Assembly: GCF_020252395.1 (NCBI RefSeq)
Contig: NZ_JADCDB010000031.1
Coordinates: 62,001 to 126,000 of the forward strand
Source of the DNA: Aestuariivirga sp.
Lineage (GTDB): Bacteria; Pseudomonadota; Alphaproteobacteria; Rhizobiales; Aestuariivirgaceae
Length of the DNA stretch: 64,000 bases
Reading direction: 5' to 3'
This document shows, piece after piece, positions 16,804-26,374 of this stretch (positions are counted from its first letter, which is position 1; every line of letters starts with the position of its first letter). The position numbers and the translations under genes were made by a program. The notes below the pieces were generated by a model. The model was not told the origin of the DNA and ran no database searches. It was given only the letters and a program-made list of their open reading frames with translations.

Positions 16804-17687
16804 CCCGCCAGCAGGCACGCGTGCTGCCGGATGGCCGCAGGCTGCACCTCAACGATGGCCCCATTGATCTTGTCATCGGCGCCGAGGGCGGGGCGGCAGA
16901 GGTGGCCGGCGCCTATGCAGCGGCCCAGGCCCGCTTTGCCACGGTGCTTGACGAGCTTTGCGCCGAACTGCTGTTGCTGCGCCGGGAGGTGGGGCAGCAG
17001 CCCCTGGGCAGCGTGGCTCGCCGCATGTGGCGGGCGACCTTGCCGCTGGCCCGCCATGGCTTCATCACGCCCATGGCGGCGGTGGCGGGCAGCGTGGCGG
17101 AGGAGGTTCTGCAGGCGATGTCCGATGCAGCGCCGCTTGCCCGCGCCTTCGTCAACAACGGCGGCGACATCGCGCTGCATCTCGCCGAAGGCCAATCCTA
17201 TGAGGCCGGGCTCGTCGACAGGCCGGACCGGCCGTCTCTGTTTTCCACCGCCCGCGTCACCTTCGGAGACAGGGTGCGCGGCATCGCCACCAGCGGCTGG
17301 CGCGGGCGCTCCTTCTCGCTCGGCATTGCCGATGCGGTCACCGTGCTGGCGGCGCGCGCGTCCGAGGCCGATGCGGCAGCGACCCTCATCGCCAATGCCG
17401 TCGATTTGCCCGGCCATGCCGCCGTGACCCGCGTGCCCGCCGCCGATTTGCAGCCGGACAGCGACCTGGGAAACCGCCCCGTCACCCGTGCCGTGGGGCC
17501 GCTCGCCCAGGAGGAAATTGCCGCCGCCCTGCAGGCTGGTGTAGCCTGTGCCCAAACGATGCGGGCCGGGGGGCGGATCATCGCCGCGGCGCTGCATCTC
17601 GCGGGGCAAACTCGCACGCTTGGGAGGATCGATGCCAGAAGTGAAAGTCAGGAAGTTCCTCGTCTCCGTCGAGGAGATCTTCCATGA
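16800..17687 (+). CDS. UPF0280 family protein
   Basis: A 295-residue member of the ApbE-like UPF0280 family. Its signatures are PLARHGFITPMAAVAGSVAE (about 79-98), ARAFVNNGGDIALHL, GIATSGWRGRSFSLGIADAV and an Asn/Asp-rich end, IANAVDLP. The biochemical role is unknown; the related ApbE fold handles flavin. It overlaps the upstream subunit by 4 bp. Its last 19 codons overlap the next gene by 56 bp, so the C-terminal tail (after LGRID) may be short of conservation. Its place in the operon suggests a step in the same catabolic pathway. Confidence 0.8.
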   Translation: MTRQQARVLPDGRRLHLNDGPIDLVIGAEGGAAEVAGAYAAAQARFATVLDELCAELLLLRREVGQQPLGSVARRMWRATLPLARHGFITPMAAVAGSVAEEVLQAMSDAAPLARAFVNNGGDIALHLAEGQSYEAGLVDRPDRPSLFSTARVTFGDRVRGIATSGWRGRSFSLGIADAVTVLAARASEADAAATLIANAVDLPGHAAVTRVPAADLQPDSDLGNRPVTRAVGPLAQEEIAAALQAGVACAQTMRAGGRIIAAALHLAGQTRTLGRIDARSESQEVPRLRRGDLP

Positions 17688-18216
17688 GGGCGGCCCCGCC
17701 GCTGCCGTGCCGCCGAAGCGCGGGCTGATCCTCGCCGTGATCGAGAACCCCTATGCGGGCAGATACCACGAGAACATCCTGCCCTTCATGGAAGACCTGA
17801 AGCCCCTGGGCCTCAAGATGGCGCGGGGCCTCGTCGATGCGCTGGGCGGCGACCCCAAGGCCATCGAAGCCTATGGTAAGGGCGCCATCGCCGGCGAGGC
17901 GGGCGAGCTGGAGCATGCCGCTCTCTGGCATGCGCCCGGTGGCTATTCGATGCGCGAGGTGCTGGGTGGCGCCAAGGCCATCGTGCCATCCGCCAAGAAG
18001 GTAGGGGGGCCCGGCACCCGGCTGGACGTTCCCGTCACCCACATCAACGCCTCCTATGTTCGCAGCCATTTCGACTCGGTGGAAGCCGGCATCGCCGATG
18101 CGCCGCGCGCCAACGAGCTGGTGCTGGTGCTGGCGATGACCACGGGACCGCGCGTCCACGCCCGGGCGGGCGGACTGGCCGCGGCCGACGTCAAGGGCGA
18201 GGATGGACTGCGATGA
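17632..18216 (+). CDS. AA_synth (DUF1185) family protein, first copy
   Basis: A 194-residue protein of the 'amino acid synthesis' family (PF06684), whose name does not rest on a proven reaction as far as I know. The core VIENPYAGRYHENILPFM, GELEHAALWH, VRSHFDSVEAGIADAPRANE and the C-terminal KGEDGLR are shared with the next gene. The start is the ATG at 17632 with GGGAGG 5 nt upstream, inside the 3' end of the UPF0280 gene. The stop overlaps the next start (ATGA). The pair probably forms one complex. Confidence 0.82.
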   Translation: MPEVKVRKFLVSVEEIFHEGGPAAAVPPKRGLILAVIENPYAGRYHENILPFMEDLKPLGLKMARGLVDALGGDPKAIEAYGKGAIAGEAGELEHAALWHAPGGYSMREVLGGAKAIVPSAKKVGGPGTRLDVPVTHINASYVRSHFDSVEAGIADAPRANELVLVLAMTTGPRVHARAGGLAAADVKGEDGLR

Positions 18217-18797
18217 AGGCGAAGATCCGCAAGATCGTCACCGTGGTGGACGAGACGCTGACCGAGCAGGACCGGCAGGTGACACCCCCCACCCGCCGGG
18301 CGGCCGCCATTGCCGTCATCGCCAACCCCTTCGCCGGCCGCTACCAGGACGACCTGAGCGAGCTCATCGACATCGGCGAAGAGCTGGGACAACTTTTGGC
18401 AGAGCGCGCGGTTGCCGCTCTTGGCATCAACGGCAGCAAAGCCGAAAGCTACGGCAAGGCAGCAGCCGTGGGCGAAAATGGCGAGCTGGAACATGCTGCC
18501 GCCATCCTCCACCCCAAGCTCGGCGCGCCCTTCCGCAAGGTGCTCGGCAAGGGGGCAGCCCTTATCCCGTCCTCCAAGAAACGCGGCGGCATGGGCGCCG
18601 TGCTCGACATTCCGCTGGGGCACAAGGATGCGGCCTTCGTCAGGAGCCATTTCGACGGCATGGAGGTGCGAGTGACGGATGCGCCGCGCGCCAACGAGAT
18701 TGTGGTGGCCGTCGCTGTGACCACCGGCGGCCGCCCGCTGCCCCGCGTCGGCGGGCTCAAGGCCTCCGAAATCAAGGGAGAGGATGGCCTGCGCTGA
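18213..18797 (+). CDS. AA_synth (DUF1185) family protein, second copy
   Basis: Also 194 residues, a diverged paralogue of the previous gene. It shares VIANPFAGRY, GELEHAAA, VRSHFDGMEVRVTDAPRANE and the identical end KGEDGLR. It closes the five-gene operon that starts at 13247. Two paralogues of equal length kept side by side with coupled translation suggest a heteromer. A convergent gene begins directly after the stop. Confidence 0.82.
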   Translation: MKAKIRKIVTVVDETLTEQDRQVTPPTRRAAAIAVIANPFAGRYQDDLSELIDIGEELGQLLAERAVAALGINGSKAESYGKAAAVGENGELEHAAAILHPKLGAPFRKVLGKGAALIPSSKKRGGMGAVLDIPLGHKDAAFVRSHFDGMEVRVTDAPRANEIVVAVAVTTGGRPLPRVGGLKASEIKGEDGLR

Positions 18798-19535
18798 TCA
18801 GGCTGCCGTCTTGAGGCTTCGGCGGCCAGCCACCAGGTTCTCGAACATGGCGCGGCTCACCCGTTCGGTGCGCTTCAGCTGCAGGCGGGACTGAGCCTTG
18901 ATCCGGCTGTAAGCGCCGGGACCCATGGCCTGGTCCAGCCACTCGAGATACTGCGGGATCCGCGCCCAGCGGTCGATCAGCGCCGGGGTCAGTTCGCCAT
19001 GGAACTGGGTGGCCACGATCTCGCGCCCGATGGACATGATCTGCACCGGGCTGACGGCGGATGAGGCCAGCACTTCGGCGCCCTCCGGCAGTTTAGTCAC
19101 TTCGGCATGGTGCCACTGCATCATCTTGAAGGAGGAGGGAAGCCCACGGGTCAACGGGTGGGCAAGGCCGAGCGCGTTGAGCTCCACCTTGCCGAAACCC
19201 ACTTCCGCCTCGCGCGCCAGCCCCACCTCGCCGCCCAGCGCAACCGCCAGCAGCTGCAAGCCGAGGCAGACACCCATATAGGGGCGGTTGCGCTGGAAGG
19301 TCCATTCGCGAATGGCGGCGATCTCGGGCTCAAGCCAAGGATGGGCGTCCGTCTCCCACACGTCCATGGCGCCGCCCATGACCAGCAGAAAATCATAAGG
19401 GGCGAGCGGCGGAATCGCCTCGCCCCTGTGCAGCATGACAACATCGAGCTCCGCGCCCCGTTCGGCGAGGAAGCGGCCGAACAGGCCGGGCGGTTCGTCA
19501 TCCATGTGTTGGAAGGCAAGAGCGCGGCGGATCAC
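18798..19535 (-). CDS. Class I glutamine amidotransferase-like protein
   Basis: A 245-residue stand-alone GATase1 domain. The nucleophile Cys is in GVCLGLQ, preceded by the oxyanion-hole MGGAMDVWE, and the His of the triad is in TQFHGELT. Relatives include GuaA-like stand-alone amidotransferases and gamma-glutamyl hydrolases such as PuuD of the putrescine pathway; the partner is unknown. I chose GTG at 19535 because AAAGGA lies 9 nt upstream; the frame is open to 19580. The C-terminal 50 residues (IKAQSRLQLKRTERVSRA) are basic. Divergent from the MFS gene. Confidence 0.82.
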   Translation of the reverse strand: MIRRALAFQHMDDEPPGLFGRFLAERGAELDVVMLHRGEAIPPLAPYDFLLVMGGAMDVWETDAHPWLEPEIAAIREWTFQRNRPYMGVCLGLQLLAVALGGEVGLAREAEVGFGKVELNALGLAHPLTRGLPSSFKMMQWHHAEVTKLPEGAEVLASSAVSPVQIMSIGREIVATQFHGELTPALIDRWARIPQYLEWLDQAMGPGAYSRIKAQSRLQLKRTERVSRAMFENLVAGRRSLKTAA

Positions 19536-19661
19536 GGGGCAAAGTCCTTTGGAAGGGCAGTGGAGTTTGAAGGCGCGCACATAAGCAATCCTGCGCGAAT
19601 GACAAGTGCTTTCTTTCCCATGGTTGCCTTAACAGGGAATTGCGACGATGGTGTTGCAAGC

Positions 19662-20885
19662 ATGACACGCCTGCGCCTGATCCTGTCCGCCCTGCTGCCC
19701 TTCGCCATCGGCTATTTCATGTCCTACCTGCTCCGGGCCGTGAACGCCGTGGTGGCGCCGGACCTGGTGAAGGACCTGAACCTCTCCCCCGGCCAGCTGG
19801 GCTTCTTGACCGCCGCCTATCTTGGCGCCTTCGCGCTGTTCCAGCTGCCATTGGGTGTGCTCCTGGACCGCTACGGGCCGCGCAAGGTGCAGACCGCCCT
19901 GCTGACGGTGGCGGCGGCGGGCTGCGTGGGCTTTGCCTTCGCACCCAATTTCGCTGTCCTCTTCATCGCCCGTGCCGTGGTTGGCCTCGGCTTTTCCGCG
20001 GGGCTGATGGCCAGCTACAAGTCTACGGCCATGTGGGTGCCGGTGGAGCGGCGGTCGCTGGCCAACACCGCCGTCATGTCACTGGGCGCGCTGGGCATGG
20101 TGGTGGCGAGCGAGCCCACCGAGTATCTCGTCGGCCTGATCGGCTGGCGCGGCGCCTTCGGGGTTTTCGCGGGCGCGATTCTGGTTTCAGCCATTCTCGT
20201 CTTCGCCGCGGCGCCCAGGGCCGACACCTTCGTCGAGCCCTCGCCGCTCCGCCGCCAGTTCGACCAGATGCTGAGCATCCTCAGGACGCCGGTGTTCTGG
20301 CGGCTGGCACCCCTGCTCGGCATGACGTCCGGCGTGCAGATCGGCATCTCCACCCTGTGGACGGGCCCATGGTTCCGCGACGTGATGGGCCTGTCGCGGG
20401 AGGAGGTGGCCCGCCACCTGCTCTGGCTCGCCGTCGCCTTCATGGTGGGCATCCTGTCGGTGGGCGTCATCGCCGACCGGCTGGGCCGGCGCGGCATCTC
20501 GCCCATGCAGGTGATGCTGGGCGCACACTTGTTCTATTTCGCCGCGCAGATCGTCATCGTGCTGCGCATCGCCTCACTGGCCTTGCCGGCGTGGCTGGTG
20601 GTGGGGGCGTTGGGGCAGGTGGCGGTGCTGGCCTATCCGTGGTTTGAGGCGCATCTCGGGCGCGACGTGGCAGGCCGCGCAAATGCCGCCATCAACTTCA
20701 CGCTCTTCGTCTGCGCCTTCGCCTCGCAATACTTGGTGGGCTTCATCATCGGGCTTTTCCCGGCGAGTGCGTCGGGATACAGCCCGGAGGGCTACAGCTG
20801 GGCCATCGGCATTTTCCTCGTGGCCCAGTTCGTGGCCTATGGCTGGTATCTCGCGGCTTCGCCGCACAAGGAGCGAAGCGCATGA
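19662..20885 (+). CDS. Major facilitator superfamily transporter
   Basis: A 407-residue, twelve-helix inner-membrane transporter. The MFS signature between helices 2 and 3 is GVLLDRYGPRKV (about 66-77), and the second half repeats it as GVIADRLGRRGI. I start at the ATG at 19662; an in-frame ATG at 19620 would add 14 residues. The stop overlaps the asparaginase start by 4 bp, so the two are translated together. Asparagine or a small peptide is a possible substrate, inferred from that link only. Confidence 0.85.
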   Translation: MTRLRLILSALLPFAIGYFMSYLLRAVNAVVAPDLVKDLNLSPGQLGFLTAAYLGAFALFQLPLGVLLDRYGPRKVQTALLTVAAAGCVGFAFAPNFAVLFIARAVVGLGFSAGLMASYKSTAMWVPVERRSLANTAVMSLGALGMVVASEPTEYLVGLIGWRGAFGVFAGAILVSAILVFAAAPRADTFVEPSPLRRQFDQMLSILRTPVFWRLAPLLGMTSGVQIGISTLWTGPWFRDVMGLSREEVARHLLWLAVAFMVGILSVGVIADRLGRRGISPMQVMLGAHLFYFAAQIVIVLRIASLALPAWLVVGALGQVAVLAYPWFEAHLGRDVAGRANAAINFTLFVCAFASQYLVGFIIGLFPASASGYSPEGYSWAIGIFLVAQFVAYGWYLAASPHKERSA

Positions 20886-21859
20886 TCAATCCCATCATCG
20901 CCGAAGCCACCCGCGGTGACATTGTGGAAAGCCGCCACCGCGGCGCCTATGCGGTGGTGGACGGGACGGGCCATGTGGTGGCGGCGGAAGGCGGCATCGC
21001 CGCCGCCGTCTATCCGCGTTCCGCGATCAAGGCCTTCCAGTGTCTCCCGGTGATCGAGAGCGGTGCTGCCGGCCATTTCGGCTTTGCAGACGAGGAAATC
21101 GCGCTGTGCTGCTCGTCCCACAATGGCGAGCCGGAGCATGTGCGCGTGGCCCGCGCCATGCTGGCCAAGGGCGGCAATGCCGAGAGCCTTTATGAATGCG
21201 GCGCCCACTGGCCCTATTTCGAGGCGGCGCGCTTCGACCTGATCCGCCGTGGCGAGCCTTGCGCCGCCGTCCACAACAATTGTTCCGGCAAGCATGCCGG
21301 CATGCTGGCGCTCGCCCGCCAGCTCGGCGCCGACCCGCAGGGCTATGTGAAGCTCGACCATCCGGTGCAGCAGGCCATCGCCCGGCGCATCGGCGAACTC
21401 TGCGAAGTCGACCTCTCGCAGCAGCCCGTCGGCGTGGATGGCTGCTCGGTGCCGACCTGGGCCATTCCGCTGAAGAACCTCGCGCTCGGCTTTGCCCGCT
21501 TTTCCGATCCGGCGAACAAGGCGGCCCGCCGCATCATCGATGCGGTGCGCAAGCATCCCTTCATGGTGGCGGGCACCGGCGACTTCGACACGCTGATCAT
21601 GGAGGCCGTGCCGCGCCTCTTCATCAAGACCGGGGCCGAGGGCGTCTATTGCGCCGCGATTCCACACGCGGGACTGGGCATCGCGCTGAAGATCGACGAC
21701 GGCGCCGCGCGGGCCGCAGAAGTGGCCATCGCGGCGGTGCTCTCCGCTCTCGACGTGTGGACCCCCGGGGAGAAGGCCACTCTGGAGCGCTTCCGCCACC
21801 ACGACCTCGCCAACTGGCGCAAGATCGAGGTGGGCGAGGTGCGGGGCTTGCGGCTGTAA
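20882..21859 (+). CDS. Rhizobium-type zinc-containing L-asparaginase II
   Basis: A 325-residue enzyme of the family (PF06089) typified by the inducible asparaginase of Rhizobium etli, which hydrolyses asparagine to aspartate and ammonia and is unrelated to E. coli AnsB. The two Ser-Lys type motifs are present: YPRSAIKAFQCLP (about 44-56) and CSSHNGEPEHV (about 77-87). The zinc-site Cys and Lys are in HNNCSGKHAGML, with a further Cys in VDGCSVPTW. Translation is coupled to the upstream MFS transporter. Confidence 0.9.
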   Translation: MINPIIAEATRGDIVESRHRGAYAVVDGTGHVVAAEGGIAAAVYPRSAIKAFQCLPVIESGAAGHFGFADEEIALCCSSHNGEPEHVRVARAMLAKGGNAESLYECGAHWPYFEAARFDLIRRGEPCAAVHNNCSGKHAGMLALARQLGADPQGYVKLDHPVQQAIARRIGELCEVDLSQQPVGVDGCSVPTWAIPLKNLALGFARFSDPANKAARRIIDAVRKHPFMVAGTGDFDTLIMEAVPRLFIKTGAEGVYCAAIPHAGLGIALKIDDGAARAAEVAIAAVLSALDVWTPGEKATLERFRHHDLANWRKIEVGEVRGLRL

Positions 21860-21911
21860 CGCGCCCGTCACATCGTCGCGCAATGGTCGAATGATCAGTC
21901 AGGAGATCCGC

Positions 21912-22859
21912 ATGCGACAGATGCTTCTCGCCACGGCCATTCTTGCTGCGCTGGCCGGCTCGGCCCAGGCCACCGACCTCACCATCATGAGCTTCAATGT
22001 CTGGGGCGGCGGCGGCAATGCAAAGAAACCGGTGGACGAAACCGTTGCCGTCATCAAGGCGGTGAACGCCGACATCATCGGCATCCAGGAAACCCGCCTC
22101 GAGAGCGACCCCTGCACCGCCGATTCCTGCCCGCCGGTAGGCGGCAGCGTGGCGCCCAAGATGGCTGCGGCGCTGGGCTACTATTACTATGACCAGACCA
22201 AGCAGAACGACGCGCTCTGGTCCAACGCCATCCTCAGCCGCTATCCCATCGGCAAGGCCACACCAAATGACACCGGTGTCGAGATCATTGTCGACGGCCG
22301 CAAGGTGCACGCCTTCAACATCCATCTCGATGACTCGCCCTACCAACCCTACCAGCTGCTCGGCATCGAATATGGCAACGCGCCCTTCCTGAAGACGGCG
22401 GAAGAGGCGGTGAAGGCCGCGGCGGCAACCCGCGGCCCCGCACTCAAGCTGCTGTTCGACGACATGGCCGCAGCGGGCGAGGCGGACGCCGCCTTCGTGT
22501 TCGGTGACTTCAACGAACCCTCGCACCGCGACTGGACGGAATCGGCCGTTAAGGCCGGCAACCAGCCGATGGTGGTGCCGTTCCCCACGGTAAAGGCAAT
22601 AGAAGATAAGGGCTTCGTCGACACCTTCCGCGCCGTCTATCCCGATGCCGGCCTGAAGCCCGGCATGACCTGGACGCCCACCACGGAAGCCACCGCCAAG
22701 GATGACCACCACGACCGCATTGACTTCGCACTGGCCCGCGCGAAAGACCTTCAGGTTCTCTCCGCGGGCATCGTCGGCGAGAAGGCGCCGGAGGCTGACA
22801 TCGTGGTCACGCCCTGGCCCAGCGACCACCGCGCGACGATGGCGAAGGTGAAGTTCTGA
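21912..22859 (+). CDS. Secreted endonuclease/exonuclease/phosphatase family protein
   Basis: A 315-residue protein with an N-terminal signal peptide (about 1-21, ending AGSAQA). The EEP fold follows: the metal Glu in IIGIQETRLE, GDFNEPSHRDW, and the terminal DHHDRIDF and WPSDHRATMAKVKF. The family covers nucleases, phosphodiesterases and sphingomyelinases, so the substrate is open; a periplasmic or secreted phosphoester hydrolase is likely. AGGAG sits 6 nt before the ATG at 21912. The stop is followed by a large inverted repeat. Confidence 0.83.
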   Translation: MRQMLLATAILAALAGSAQATDLTIMSFNVWGGGGNAKKPVDETVAVIKAVNADIIGIQETRLESDPCTADSCPPVGGSVAPKMAAALGYYYYDQTKQNDALWSNAILSRYPIGKATPNDTGVEIIVDGRKVHAFNIHLDDSPYQPYQLLGIEYGNAPFLKTAEEAVKAAAATRGPALKLLFDDMAAAGEADAAFVFGDFNEPSHRDWTESAVKAGNQPMVVPFPTVKAIEDKGFVDTFRAVYPDAGLKPGMTWTPTTEATAKDDHHDRIDFALARAKDLQVLSAGIVGEKAPEADIVVTPWPSDHRATMAKVKF

Positions 22860-22890
22860 GAGTCAAACGCGCTGAGCAATTCTTAAACCT

Positions 22891-22970
22891 CTCATCATCG
22901 CCGGGCATGTCCCGACGATCTTTTTGGCGGCCGTGAAAAAGATGCCTGGGACAAGCCCGGGCATGATGAG
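22891..22970. repeat. Large imperfect inverted repeat between convergent genes
   Basis: Two 35-nt arms (22891-22925 and 22936-22970) are imperfect reverse complements around a 10-nt loop. Both carry a ccgggcatg-type core with catgatgag/ctcatcat ends. Because the T-runs lie next to the loop rather than outside, it does not look like a classic terminator. It is probably a dispersed palindromic element, and it separates the EEP gene from mutB. Confidence 0.65.
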
Positions 22971-22992
22971 GCGCGGGGAGAAAGTGTAGAGG

Positions 22993-25143
22993 CTACTCCG
23001 CCGCCCTCTGCGCGTAACCCAATTTCTGGTTCAGCCTGTCGAGCAGCGCCAGTGCGGCATCCGGGATCACCGTCCCCGGCGGGAACACCGCCGCCGCGCC
23101 CATGTCGATGAGCGTCTGCACGTCCTCCGGCGGGATGACGCCGCCGACAACGATCATGATGTCGGAGCGGCCGGCCTTGTCGAGCGCGGCTTTGAGCAGC
23201 GGGACAAGAGTCAAATGCCCGGCGGTGAGTGTCGAGACGCCGACGGCATGGGCCTTCTCCTCCACCGCCTGCTTCGCCACCTCTTCCGGTGTGGCAAACA
23301 GCGGGCCGATCACCACGTCGAAGCCCATGTCGGAGAAGGCCGAGGCGATCACCTTCTGGCCGCGGTCATGCCCATCCTGGCCGACCTTGGCGACGAGGAG
23401 TTTCGGGGCGCGGCCATCCGATTCCTTGAAAGCCATGACGGCTCGCTTTGCCTGATCGATCTTGTGCGTGTCGCGCGGGGTTGCGGCATAGACACCCGTC
23501 ACCGCGCGGATCGCCGGTGTGTGGCGGTTGAACACCTTCTCCAGCGCCAGCGAGATTTCGCCCACTGTCGCCTTGGCGCGTGCGGCATCGACGGCGGCGG
23601 CGAGCAGGTTGCCCTGGCCCGTCTTCGCCACGTCAGTGAGCTTCGCCAGCGCGCCTTGCGTCTCCGCCCCGTTGCGCTCGGCCTTGAGCCGCTGCAGCTT
23701 CTCGATTTGAGCAGCGCGCACGGCGGAATTGTCGACCTTCAGGATGTCGATCCTGGCATCGCCCGCAACCTGATACTTGTTGACGCCGATCACCGCCTGC
23801 TCGCCCGTGTCGATGCGGGCCTGGGTGCGCGCGGCCGCCTCCTCGATGCGCGACTTGGGGATGCCGGCCTCGATGGCCTTGGCCATGCCGCCCATGGCCT
23901 CGATCTCCTCGATGTGGGCCCAGGCTTTGGCAGCCAGATCGGCGGTCAGCCGCTCGATGAAATAGCTCCCGCCCCAGGGGTCGATCGCATTGCAGGCGCC
24001 CGCCTCCTGCTGCAGGAAGAGCTGCGTATTGCGCGCGATGCGGGCCGAGAAATCGGTGGGAAGCGCCAGCGCCTCGTCCAGCGAATTGGTGTGCAGCGAC
24101 TGGGTTCCGCCTTGCGTTGCCGCCATCGCCTCGATGCAGGTGCGCGTCACATTGTTGAACACGTCCTGCGCGGCGAGGCTCCAGCCGCTCGTCTGGCAAT
24201 GGGTGCGCAAGGCCAGCGAGCGCTCGTCCCGGGGGTCGAAGCGCCCAATCAGCCTGGCCCAGATCATGCGGGCGGCGCGCATCTTGGCCACCTCCATGAA
24301 GAAGTTCATGCCGATGGCCCAGAAGAAGGAAAGCCGCGGCGCGAACGTATCGATGGCAAGGCCCGCCGCGACGCCTGCGCGCGCATATTCGAGGCCATCC
24401 GCCAGCGTATAGGCGAGCTCGAGATCCGCCGTGGCGCCGGCTTCCTGCATGTGGTAGCCGGAAATCGAGATCGAGTTGAACTTCGGCATCCGCCCGGAGG
24501 TGTAGCGGAAGATGTCGGATACGATCCTCATCGACGCCTGCGGCGGATAGATGAAGGTGTTGCGGACCATGAACTCTTTCAGGATGTCGTTCTGGATGGT
24601 CCCCGCGAGCTTCTCCGGCGGCACGCCCTGCTCCTCGCCCGCCACGATGTAGAGCGCCATGACCGGCAGCACCGCGCCGTTCATGGTCATCGACACCGTC
24701 ATCCGGTCGAGCGGAATGCCGTCGAACAATGTCCGCATGTCATAGATCGAATCGATCGCCACACCCGCCATGCCGACGTCGCCCGCCACGCGCGGATGGT
24801 CCGAATCATAGCCGCGGTGGGTTGCAAGGTCGAAGGCGATGGAGAGGCCCATCTGCCCCGCCGCCAGGTTGCGGCGGTAGAAGGCGTTGGACTCCTCCGC
24901 CGTGGAGAAGCCGGCATATTGCCGGATCGTCCAGGGCTGCGCCGTGTACATGGTGGGATAGGGCCCGCGCAGAAACGGCGCAGTACCCGGCCATGCGCCG
25001 AGAAAGCCGATGCCCGCCATGTCATCGGGCCCATAGGCGCACTTCACATGCAGCCCTTCCGGCGTCAGCCAGTCATGGCCTGAACATCCGTCCACGGAGG
25101 ATGGTTCGAAGGCAATCCGCGAGAAATCGGGAATGCGGCTCAT
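22993..25143 (-). CDS. mutB: Methylmalonyl-CoA mutase large subunit
   Basis: A 716-residue adenosylcobalamin enzyme interconverting methylmalonyl-CoA and succinyl-CoA in propionyl-CoA use. The substrate barrel fills the first 550 residues ([32 protein letters not shown]). The cobalamin domain carries the base-off His motif DGHDRG at about 595. The preceding mutA stop, this ATG (25143) and an in-frame GTG (25146) all overlap, so translation is coupled to mutA. It closes the operon. Confidence 0.95.
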   Translation of the reverse strand: MSRIPDFSRIAFEPSSVDGCSGHDWLTPEGLHVKCAYGPDDMAGIGFLGAWPGTAPFLRGPYPTMYTAQPWTIRQYAGFSTAEESNAFYRRNLAAGQMGLSIAFDLATHRGYDSDHPRVAGDVGMAGVAIDSIYDMRTLFDGIPLDRMTVSMTMNGAVLPVMALYIVAGEEQGVPPEKLAGTIQNDILKEFMVRNTFIYPPQASMRIVSDIFRYTSGRMPKFNSISISGYHMQEAGATADLELAYTLADGLEYARAGVAAGLAIDTFAPRLSFFWAIGMNFFMEVAKMRAARMIWARLIGRFDPRDERSLALRTHCQTSGWSLAAQDVFNNVTRTCIEAMAATQGGTQSLHTNSLDEALALPTDFSARIARNTQLFLQQEAGACNAIDPWGGSYFIERLTADLAAKAWAHIEEIEAMGGMAKAIEAGIPKSRIEEAAARTQARIDTGEQAVIGVNKYQVAGDARIDILKVDNSAVRAAQIEKLQRLKAERNGAETQGALAKLTDVAKTGQGNLLAAAVDAARAKATVGEISLALEKVFNRHTPAIRAVTGVYAATPRDTHKIDQAKRAVMAFKESDGRAPKLLVAKVGQDGHDRGQKVIASAFSDMGFDVVIGPLFATPEEVAKQAVEEKAHAVGVSTLTAGHLTLVPLLKAALDKAGRSDIMIVVGGVIPPEDVQTLIDMGAAAVFPPGTVIPDAALALLDRLNQKLGYAQRAAE

Positions 25144-26339
25144 CACAGGGCCTCCGTTTCGGGGGCATATTCTTGGCTTAGCGGATAGGCCGTGGTGCCG
25201 ATCAGCGGCAGGCCCTGGGCCGAAGCGGGGTCAGGCGCCGGCCAGTCGCCTGCTTCGGCATTCTGGAACACGGCCCACGCCTTCTCGCACAATCCCTGCG
25301 TATAGGTCTCGATATAGCCCGCGCCGGAGGCGGGGTCGGCGACGCGCCAGAGATTGGCTTCCTCGGCCAGCACCGTCTGCACATTGCGCGCCACGCGGCG
25401 GGCGAAGGCGTTGGGCAGGCCCTGCGCCAGCGAGAAGGGCAGCACCGAGATCGAATCCGCCCCGCCCAGGCCAGCGCCGAACACGGCGGCCGTGGCGCGC
25501 AGGATATTCGTGTGCGGGTCCTTCACCGCCATCATCCGCCAGGAGGTTTCGGCATGAAGCCTGAGCGGCGCATCGGGAAGGCCACAGGCCTGCAGCACCC
25601 GCCGCCAAATCAGGCGCATGGCGCGGAACTTGGCAAGCGTGGCGAACATGTCCTGGCTCGCGGCCAGCGTCACGCCCACGGCGCGCGACAGGTGCACATC
25701 GTTCAAGCCGTCGATCCCGCGCATCGCCGCCACGGCTGACGCCAGCGTGGCGCCAAGCTCTTGCGCCTCCGTGGCGCCCCGCTCATGCCATGCGCGTCCG
25801 TCGGCCTCCATATAGGGCCCGGCATATCCGAGCCGCGCCAATTCCGCCGCATCGGCGGGAGACGCGAGTGCGAAAGATATGTCGAGCCGCTCGGGGTCGA
25901 TCGGCTGCGTGGCGATGAGATCGGCCAGCGCCATCGAGGCGCCGCCTTCGATGCGCAGTGCGATGGCATGAAGGTGCACGCCCTGCAGCACGCGGGCGAG
26001 CCGCGCGGGATCGATGCCGTAGCCGCGTGCGGTCGCGGCATCCTTCGTCACCAGCACCAGGCCGGTGGCGCCATTGGCGAGATCGTCGAGGGCCTGCTCG
26101 TTGGCGCGGGATGCATCCGGGTGGTCGGCGCGCTGGAATACCGTCCACGGCGCCTGCCGGGCCCGTGCCGCGCGCGGGGCAGCGATCTGGCCATAGACCG
26201 GCTCCAGCCGGATGCCGTCAGCGGAGGTGTGGACCAGCTTTTCCTCGAAACTGGCGCCCTTCAGCACCGCTTCGACGCGCTTCATCCATTCGGCCCGGTT
26301 TACCGCCGGGAACTTGTCGGCCAGCGTCAGATCACTCAT
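25143..26339 (-). CDS. mutA: Methylmalonyl-CoA mutase small subunit, short form
   Basis: A 398-residue barrel-only subunit. It retains the mutase-barrel fold ([35 protein letters not shown]), but ends at [19 protein letters not shown], without the degenerate cobalamin-like domain of the long small subunits such as that of Propionibacterium (about 640 residues). It is followed directly by mutB, so there is no room for a lost 3' part. I chose the ATG at 26339; a TTG at 26348 is also in frame. It would pair with MutB. Confidence 0.88.
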   Translation of the reverse strand: MSDLTLADKFPAVNRAEWMKRVEAVLKGASFEEKLVHTSADGIRLEPVYGQIAAPRAARARQAPWTVFQRADHPDASRANEQALDDLANGATGLVLVTKDAATARGYGIDPARLARVLQGVHLHAIALRIEGGASMALADLIATQPIDPERLDISFALASPADAAELARLGYAGPYMEADGRAWHERGATEAQELGATLASAVAAMRGIDGLNDVHLSRAVGVTLAASQDMFATLAKFRAMRLIWRRVLQACGLPDAPLRLHAETSWRMMAVKDPHTNILRATAAVFGAGLGGADSISVLPFSLAQGLPNAFARRVARNVQTVLAEEANLWRVADPASGAGYIETYTQGLCEKAWAVFQNAEAGDWPAPDPASAQGLPLIGTTAYPLSQEYAPETEAL

Positions 26340-26374
26340 CGTTTGCAAGTCTGTTTCTCATGCAGATTGTCTAA

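Noticed and set aside
19107-19661. N-terminal extension of the MFS transporter
   Set aside because: It is antisense to the amidotransferase gene; the transporter's first helix starts at 19662.
23215-25083. 622-codon plus-strand ORF antisense to mutB
   Set aside because: A high-GC shadow frame rich in Arg, Gly and His; mutB is unmistakable on the other strand.
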